This document shows, piece by piece, positions 59,491 through 64,000 of a DNA stretch of 64,000 bases. Within the stretch, counting starts at the first letter, position 1, and each line of letters opens with the position of its first letter. Source of the stretch: Arcobacter sp. CECT 8983 (lineage in GTDB: Bacteria; Campylobacterota; Campylobacteria; Campylobacterales; Arcobacteraceae). The notes below the pieces were generated by a model. It was not told where the DNA came from. It saw nothing but the letters and a program-made list of their open reading frames with translations, and ran no database searches. The translations under genes were made by a program, and so were the position numbers. Location: positions 1 to 64,000 of the forward strand of contig NZ_PDKF01000008.1 of NCBI RefSeq assembly GCF_004118855.1. The letters run 5' to 3'.

Positions 59491-60492
59491 ATGAAAAATA
59501 TTTTTATAGCTTTTTTTGCATTGTCTGCAATATTGTTAGCTAAAGAAGTTACTGTAAGTATAGTTCCTCAGGAATTTTTTGTAAAGAAAATAGCAGGAGA
59601 TAAGGTAAATGTAAATGTTATGGTTAAGCCAGGAGCTTCTCCTGCTACTTATGAACCAAAAGTATCACAAATGAAAAGATTAGCACAGTCAGAAATTTAT
59701 TTTGCAATTGGCGTTCCTTTTGAAAATGCTTGGTTAGAAAAGTTTGAGAATGCAAATAAAAGTATGAAAATTGTTGATACTTCAGAAGGCATTGAAAAAT
59801 TAGAAATGCAAGCTCATTCTCACCATGACCATGATGAGCATTTATCTAAGCATGAAGAAAATGGGAATACTCATCACGACCATGAAGATGAACATGCACA
59901 CCATGACCACGATAAAGATGAACATGAACATGCACACCATGACCATGAAGAGCATGATCATGATGGACATAAAGAAGAATCAGAGCACCATGGACATGAA
60001 CATACAGGACTTGACCCTCATATTTGGTTAGAACCGACATTAGTTAAAAATCAAGCAAAAATTATCTATAGAGAATTAGTTAAAATAGACCCAGAAAATG
60101 AAGAGTTTTATAAAAAAAATTTACAAACTTTCTTAGTAGAGTTAGAGTCTTTAGATGCTCAGATAAAAGCTATTTTGAAAAAATATGAGCATAAGGCATT
60201 TATGGTATTCCACCCATCATGGGGATATTTTGCTAAAAAGTATCATTTAGAGCAAATAGCAATTGAAATTGAAGGGAAAGAACCAAAACCTTCTCAATTA
60301 GTTGAGCTAATTGAAGAAGCAAAAAAACATGATATAAAAGTTGTATTTGTAGCTCCACAGTTTTCTAAAAAAGGTGCAAAAACTATATCAAGTACTATTA
60401 AAGCAAATGTAGTTACAATTGACCCATTATCAAAAAACTGGGATAAAAATCTATTAAAAGTAGCAAAAGAAATTGCAAACTCTTATAAATAA
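59491..60492 (+). CDS. znuA: zinc-binding protein ZnuA
   Basis: The 333-residue periplasmic protein has a signal peptide (MKNIFIAFFALSAILLA), the cluster A-I solute-binding layout (VKPGASPATYEPKVSQMKRL, GLDPHIWLEP, FHPSWGYFAKKY), and a His/Asp/Glu-rich loop at about 112-170 with some thirty histidines. Such a loop is typical of ZnuA and points to zinc rather than manganese. The permease and ATPase genes are at 6.3-7.9 kb. A DUF1007-NicO gene follows with a 20-base overlap. Confidence 0.93.
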   Translation: MKNIFIAFFALSAILLAKEVTVSIVPQEFFVKKIAGDKVNVNVMVKPGASPATYEPKVSQMKRLAQSEIYFAIGVPFENAWLEKFENANKSMKIVDTSEGIEKLEMQAHSHHDHDEHLSKHEENGNTHHDHEDEHAHHDHDKDEHEHAHHDHEEHDHDGHKEESEHHGHEHTGLDPHIWLEPTLVKNQAKIIYRELVKIDPENEEFYKKNLQTFLVELESLDAQIKAILKKYEHKAFMVFHPSWGYFAKKYHLEQIAIEIEGKEPKPSQLVELIEEAKKHDIKVVFVAPQFSKKGAKTISSTIKANVVTIDPLSKNWDKNLLKVAKEIANSYK

Positions 60493-61936
60493 ATTCTTTT
60501 TATTTTTATTTATTTCAAGTAGTGCACTTTATGGGTGCGCTATTTGTACTATTTATTCTCCTGAAACAAAATTCTATGTTGAAGTAGATGCTTCACCTAA
60601 AAAAATAAATACTGCAAAAGTTACTTGGGTATTAACAAGAGAATTCACCGACTCATTAAAAGATGTTTATGATAAAAATGCAAACAATTTTTTTGATAAA
60701 AATGAATTAGAACTTATTGAACAAGCTATTTATGATTATGTTGTTCCTAGAAATTATTTGGTTCAACTTTCTTATTCAAAAACTTTAGATAAAGAGAGTT
60801 TTCTTCCTATAAACGTAAATAAAAGAAATGTTTATATTAAAAACTCAATTTTACATTTTGATTATACTATTGATTTGAATTTTGAGGTAAAAGATGAGCA
60901 TGTTTTATATTTTAGGCTTAGTGATGATGAAAACTATTTTGTTTTAGTGCATTTTGATAAGTTATCAAAAATTAATAAAATTGAAGATGTTAAAACAACA
61001 AAAATAGCAACTAGGGATGAATTGATTTTTAATTTCACCCTTGAAGGTGCACTTGCCCAAAAGCCTACATACGAAAAAAATGTTAAACAAATAAAACAAA
61101 CAGAAAAAGAAATAGCAAAACAAAATCTATATGAAGAATCAGATAAAGAAAAGAATCAATCTATTTTAAAAGATTTTGTTAAAAAAGTTAAATACTATCT
61201 TGTAAGAATTGAAAATGGTGATAACTTAGCTTTACTTATGCTTTTAGTTGTTTCTTTTGTTTATGGAGTTATTCATGCTTTAGGTCCTGGACATGGAAAG
61301 TCTTTAGCTTTTTCATATTTTATGGCAAACAAAAGTTCATATACTAAAGCTTTTATAATTTCTCAAGCTAGTGCTTTTATTCATATAATTGGAGCCATGA
61401 TTTTAGTTATAGTTTCGATTTTTATTTTGCAGTCAGTTTTAAATAGTTTTGTAAATGACTCAGTGGAAATTTTAACAAAGTTCTCTTCTGTGCTTATTAT
61501 GGCTTTAGCCCTTTTTATTTTATATAGAAAAATCAAAAATAAAGGTTGTTCTTGTAGCTCTTGTTGTTCTACTTCTACTAAAACAACTAAAAGTCCTTGG
61601 AGTACTAGTAAACCAAAAACAACAAATAGTTTAAAGCCAAACTTTATGAAGCAAGACTGGTATTTTGTAATAACTTCAGGACTTATTCCTTGTCCAGGTA
61701 CGGTAGTATTGTTTATTTATGCTTTTGTTTTAAAAACTTATTTTGCTGTAATTTTAGCTTCCATTGCCATTAGTTTTGGAATGGGTCTTGTGATTTTTGC
61801 AAGTTCATTTTTAGGTATTAGTGTAAAAAATTTAAGTGAAAAATCTCATAAAGTTACATATGCTTTAGAGATTATTGCTCCAATAGTGATGTTTATCTTA
61901 GGAATCTTTCTATTTTTAAATGCTCAGATTTTTTAA
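60473..61936 (+). CDS. DUF1007-NicO fusion metal transporter
   Basis: The start is TTG at 60473 within the last codons of znuA; no later start codon fits before the signal-like segment. Residues 1-210 form a periplasmic DUF1007-like domain beginning CAICTIY, and the rest is a NicO/RcnA-type transporter with VSFVYGVIHALGPGHGKSLAFSYF, a Cys-rich loop (GCSCSSCC) and a second half with SGLIPCPGTVVLF. Family members move nickel or cobalt, but placement after znuA behind Zur boxes suggests zinc uptake. The DUF1007 and NicO parts are separate genes in many bacteria and fused here. Confidence 0.85.
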   Translation: MQTLINKFFLFLFISSSALYGCAICTIYSPETKFYVEVDASPKKINTAKVTWVLTREFTDSLKDVYDKNANNFFDKNELELIEQAIYDYVVPRNYLVQLSYSKTLDKESFLPINVNKRNVYIKNSILHFDYTIDLNFEVKDEHVLYFRLSDDENYFVLVHFDKLSKINKIEDVKTTKIATRDELIFNFTLEGALAQKPTYEKNVKQIKQTEKEIAKQNLYEESDKEKNQSILKDFVKKVKYYLVRIENGDNLALLMLLVVSFVYGVIHALGPGHGKSLAFSYFMANKSSYTKAFIISQASAFIHIIGAMILVIVSIFILQSVLNSFVNDSVEILTKFSSVLIMALALFILYRKIKNKGCSCSSCCSTSTKTTKSPWSTSKPKTTNSLKPNFMKQDWYFVITSGLIPCPGTVVLFIYAFVLKTYFAVILASIAISFGMGLVIFASSFLGISVKNLSEKSHKVTYALEIIAPIVMFILGIFLFLNAQIF

Positions 61937-61978
61937 TTGATTGAAATCAACAGCTAAACTTTTGTATTTGATTATACT
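61937..61978 (+). promoter_or_regulatory. FNR/CRP-type site and -10 box of the cupin gene
   Basis: TTGAT-TGAA-ATCAA (61937-61950) is a perfect FNR consensus starting directly after the preceding stop codon. Exactly 29 bases separate its centre from TATACT (61973-61978), which puts the site at -41.5. An AAGG ribosome site and the cupin ATG follow. Confidence 0.7.
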
Positions 61979-61998
61979 TACAATAAAAAGGTCTTCAA

Positions 61999-62340
61999 AT
62001 GCAAAAGTTTAATATTTATGACAAGATAGAATATAGTGAGGAAAAAGTTTTAATAACTCCTATGTTTGATGATGAAAATAGAAAAGAAATAAGAATAGTC
62101 TTTACAAAAAATCAAATAATGAAAGACCACAAAACAAAGTTTCCAATTACTGTTGAAATAGTTGAAGGTTCTATTGATTTTGGAGTAAAGGAAGAGGTTT
62201 TTTCTTTAGTAAAAGGTGATATTGTTGCTTTAGATGGTGATATTATGCATAATCTAAAAGCAAATGAAAATTCAGTTGTAAGATTAAGTTTATCAAAAAA
62301 TGATACTACAAATAGAGTAAAAGGTGTTTTAAAACTTTAA
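61999..62340 (+). CDS. small cupin-domain protein
   Basis: The 113-residue protein is a single cupin barrel (TVEIVEGSIDFGVKEEVFSLVKGDIVALDGDIMHNLKANENS), with a KDHKTKFPITVEIVEG first motif and an H in IMHNL of the second. It may bind a metal or small ligand; its reaction is unknown. An FNR/CRP-type site at -41.5 suggests control by oxygen or a related signal. Confidence 0.82.
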   Translation: MQKFNIYDKIEYSEEKVLITPMFDDENRKEIRIVFTKNQIMKDHKTKFPITVEIVEGSIDFGVKEEVFSLVKGDIVALDGDIMHNLKANENSVVRLSLSKNDTTNRVKGVLKL

Positions 62341-62364
62341 ACTAAAGGTTTAACCCTTTAGTTT
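62339..62364. terminator. hairpin between convergent cupin and DUF2892 genes
   Basis: AAACTAAAGG (62339-62348) and CCTTTAGTTT (62355-62364) form a perfect 10-bp stem that covers both stop codons. Confidence 0.65.
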
Positions 62365-62560
62365 ATTCTTTATTGCAAGATGAACCACAAGTATTGATTT
62401 TAAAAGGACAATAAAGTGGACACCATCTAATAATACCTGTTGCAAGAGGTATTAAGCCAATAAGTCCAAGCCAACTGTTCATGATAAAACCAGCTACGAT
62501 TATTACAAGTCCAACTACTATTCTAAGTGCTCTATCTATATTTCCAACATTTTTGTTCAT
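62363..62560 (-). CDS. DUF2892 (YgaP-type) small membrane protein
   Basis: The 65-residue protein has the DUF2892 layout: KNVGNIDRALRIVVG, two membrane helices (VIIVAGFIMNSWLGLIGLIPLATGII) and a C-terminal cysteine cluster (RWCPLYCPFKINTCGSSC). DUF2892 occurs as the membrane part of the YgaP rhodanese and as free-standing proteins. A GTAAC-N4-GTTAC site at -41.5 in front of it, next to a Crp/Fnr gene, suggests direct control by that regulator. Confidence 0.88.
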   Translation of the reverse strand: MNKNVGNIDRALRIVVGLVIIVAGFIMNSWLGLIGLIPLATGIIRWCPLYCPFKINTCGSSCNKE

Positions 62561-62591
62561 GACTTTTCCTTTTTAATCTATGTTATTAAAA

Positions 62592-62632
62592 GTATAGGAT
62601 AAAAAGTTCTTTTTGTCAGTAACTTATGTTAC
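62592..62632 (-). promoter_or_regulatory. Crp/Fnr-type palindrome and -10 box of the DUF2892 gene
   Basis: GTAAC-TTAT-GTTAC (62619-62632) is a perfect inverted repeat overlapping the stop codon of the Crp/Fnr gene. On the minus strand 29 bases separate its centre from TATACT (62596-62591), again the -41.5 position. The half-site resembles TTAAC-N4-GTTAA, known for NssR of Campylobacter, more than TTGAT. Confidence 0.65.
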
Positions 62633-63241
62633 ATTATTTAAAAGTTCTATTTTTTTTCTGTGAAGTTTTACTATCTTTTTATTTTCTAGTTCTTTTAATA
62701 CTCTTGAAACAACTACTCTTGAAGTACCTAGTTTACTTGCTATTTCTTCATGGGTTATTTGAATAATATTATTATTCTCTTTTTTTAGTAAGCTTATTAT
62801 TCTTGAGTCTAGTCTTTTGAATTTTATATCTTCAATTAATGTAGTTAAGGCAGTAAATTTTACAGAGAATAAAGAAAAAATATATTGTTGATAAGTAGGA
62901 GATTTTATCATTAGTTCTTGAACTATTTTTGCAGGAATCAACCAGCCTTTGATTTGAGTTGTTGTTTGTGCGGTTGCAATTGCAGGTGTATTTGATATTG
63001 TACTTGATACATTAACTATACACTGCTCACCTTTTTTTATTTCATATAAAGGAATAACTTCACCTATATCTGCATAAATCAATAGTTCAACTGAACCTTC
63101 TTCTAAAAAAAGGATATCTGTGCAAATATCCCCTTGATTAAATAGTGTAAAGTTTTTTTCAATTTCAATATATTTTGAGTTATCAAGAATATATCTTTTC
63201 TCTTCATCAGTTAGATTTTTATAAAACTCAAACTCTTTCAA
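62624..63241 (-). CDS. Crp/Fnr-family transcriptional regulator
   Basis: The 205-residue regulator has an N-terminal cyclic-nucleotide-type barrel (FNQGDICTDILFLEEGSVELLIY) and a C-terminal helix-turn-helix (THEEIASKLGTSRVVVSRVLKELE). It lacks the N-terminal cysteine group of oxygen-sensing FNR. In the recognition helix, V177 stands where FNR and CRP have a glutamate that reads the G-C pair of TTGAT/TGTGA, while R180 is kept, so its half-site should differ. The GTAAC site in front of DUF2892 fits. A PLP-enzyme gene precedes it by 9 bases. Confidence 0.88.
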   Translation of the reverse strand: MKEFEFYKNLTDEEKRYILDNSKYIEIEKNFTLFNQGDICTDILFLEEGSVELLIYADIGEVIPLYEIKKGEQCIVNVSSTISNTPAIATAQTTTQIKGWLIPAKIVQELMIKSPTYQQYIFSLFSVKFTALTTLIEDIKFKRLDSRIISLLKKENNNIIQITHEEIASKLGTSRVVVSRVLKELENKKIVKLHRKKIELLNNVT

Positions 63242-63250
63242 AATATATCC

Positions 63251-64000
63251 TTATGATTCTAACTTTTTAAACTCATTGATTATCTCTTCAATGGGTTCAA
63301 CTCCTACAGAAATACGAATTAAATCTACTGGTAAATTAACTTCTTCTAAATGTTTTCTTCCACTTTCTGTAATAATTAAATCATAGTGTGCAAGATAAGT
63401 ATAGGGCATAAGAAGTGTGAACTCTGTTCCTAGGCTTGGTCCTTTTGCAAAATTTAATTTATCATAAGTTTGAGTTAAAGGCTTTGTAAATTCAATTGAA
63501 ATAACTCCACAATATGAATTATCATCAATAATTGTTTGAGAATAAAGCTCTTTATTTTCTTCATCCATACAGTGATAAACTTTTTTTATTAAGTCAGAAT
63601 TTTCAAGGTATGAAACAAGCTTTTTAGTATTTGTTGAAATAGCTTTTACTCTTTCTTTATAATCTTTTATCTCATATGCTAATCTTTGCATCTCTTTTAT
63701 ATGTACTGGTTCACAGTGTTTAAAAAACTCCCAATTCATATGTGAAAGAACATGTTTTTTATTTAAAATAACTGCTCCCATTAAAACATCTGCATTTCCA
63801 CAAGCAAATTTTGTGAGTGATTCTACAAAGATATCTGCATAGGCAGTTAAATCAAGGTTGAAAGGCGTAGCAAATGTTGTATCAATAATCAATGGAATAT
63901 TATACTTATCACAAAGCTCTCTAAGTTTTTTTATATCAAGGCATTTTAGTAAAGGGTTTGTTGGAAGTTCTGTAACTATAGCACTAACTCTTAAACCATT
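63251..64000 (-). CDS. Cys/Met-metabolism PLP-dependent enzyme, 5' part outside window
   Basis: The open frame continues through the window edge; the visible 249 codons start inside the protein (TELPTNPLLKCLDIKKLREL, then IPLIIDTTFATPFN). TNPLLK and IDTTFATP are marks of the gamma-class transsulfuration family (cystathionine gamma-synthase or lyase, O-acetylhomoserine sulfhydrylase), and ESLTKF holds the expected PLP lysine. The residues around it diverge from the common SATKY. Substrate cannot be fixed. It is upstream of, and probably co-transcribed with, the Crp/Fnr gene. Confidence 0.83.
   Translation of the reverse strand, partial: NGLRVSAIVTELPTNPLLKCLDIKKLRELCDKYNIPLIIDTTFATPFNLDLTAYADIFVESLTKFACGNADVLMGAVILNKKHVLSHMNWEFFKHCEPVHIKEMQRLAYEIKDYKERVKAISTNTKKLVSYLENSDLIKKVYHCMDEENKELYSQTIIDDNSYCGVISIEFTKPLTQTYDKLNFAKGPSLGTEFTLLMPYTYLAHYDLIITESGRKHLEEVNLPVDLIRISVGVEPIEEIINEFKKLES

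Noticed and set aside
59846-60040. Open frames in both directions across the histidine-rich loop of znuA
   Set aside because: The CAT/GAC codon repeats of the loop leave other frames open; those products are low-complexity His/Met strings without start signals.
1-64000. CRISPR arrays, insertion sequences, prophage or integrase genes
   Set aside because: No regularly spaced repeats, transposase, integrase or phage structural genes were recognised; base composition is even across the window.

Overview
The window is AT-rich, gene-dense chromosomal DNA from a Campylobacterota-type bacterium, most like an Arcobacter relative. This rests on codon and base composition, a lone 104-residue AtpE, many Cache-type sensor kinases and diguanylate cyclases, MsrPQ, diheme peroxidases and Sco/PCuAC copper genes. 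No insertion sequence, prophage or CRISPR array was seen. No stretch over 300 bases lacks a gene.

Layout. 1-283: end of an rRNA operon (5S tail, terminator, tRNA-Thr). 0.3-7.9 kb: MsrPQ methionine sulfoxide repair, Tpx, a degenerate hybrid kinase, and znuCB with a CvfB-like S1 protein. 7.9-12.6 kb: one minus-strand operon of an ABC ATPase, ferrochelatase, the AmmeMemoRadiSam trio (AMMECR1-, radical SAM- and MEMO-type) and an ElyC/YdcF protein. 12.7-16.5 kb: a small receiver-like protein, a hybrid kinase and a solute-binding protein. 16.5-33.6 kb: an iron island. It has a Fur-boxed operon of four small unknown genes ending in flavodoxin, a porin, a RimK/aspartic protease/desuccinylase-like trio, an imelysin/diheme/hydroxylase operon, fur itself with a 40-codon upstream ORF, and a six-gene membrane cluster ending in an unusual P1B-type ATPase that resembles ferrosome (Fez) organelle loci. 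33.6-45 kb: an ABC exporter, three GGDEF proteins, a TonB-dependent receptor with a YfiR-like partner, tRNA-Leu and a chemoreceptor. 45-57.7 kb: atpE, an AsmA-like repeat protein, rhodanese, SDR, OB-fold protein, an RND pump, a DMT exporter with an AraC regulator, and Sco/PCuAC. 57.7-64 kb: NhaA, a Zur-like regulator with two palindromic operators, ZnuA, a DUF1007-NicO metal transporter, a cupin, a DUF2892 protein, a Crp/Fnr regulator and a truncated PLP enzyme.

How it fits together. At least six 15-bp sites of the 7-1-7 Fur form lie in front of the divergent pairs at 16.5 kb and 28.1-28.7 kb. They tie iron uptake, a flavodoxin switch and probably iron storage to the Fur encoded here. Zinc uptake is split: znuA with the Zur-like gene at 59 kb, znuBC at 7 kb. 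Three Crp/Fnr-type palindromes sit exactly at -41.5 relative to a good -10 box, in front of the OB-fold, cupin and DUF2892 genes.

The best candidate for a little-described system is the 29.4-33.6 kb cluster. It combines HMA2-like domains, a membrane-tailed ferritin-like protein, glycine-rich single-span proteins, an Asn/Gln-rich prion-like protein and a P1B ATPase with SCA in place of CPC. Next come the hemH-AmmeMemoRadiSam operon and the Fur-controlled small-gene operon. All family names here come from reading motifs, not from database searches.
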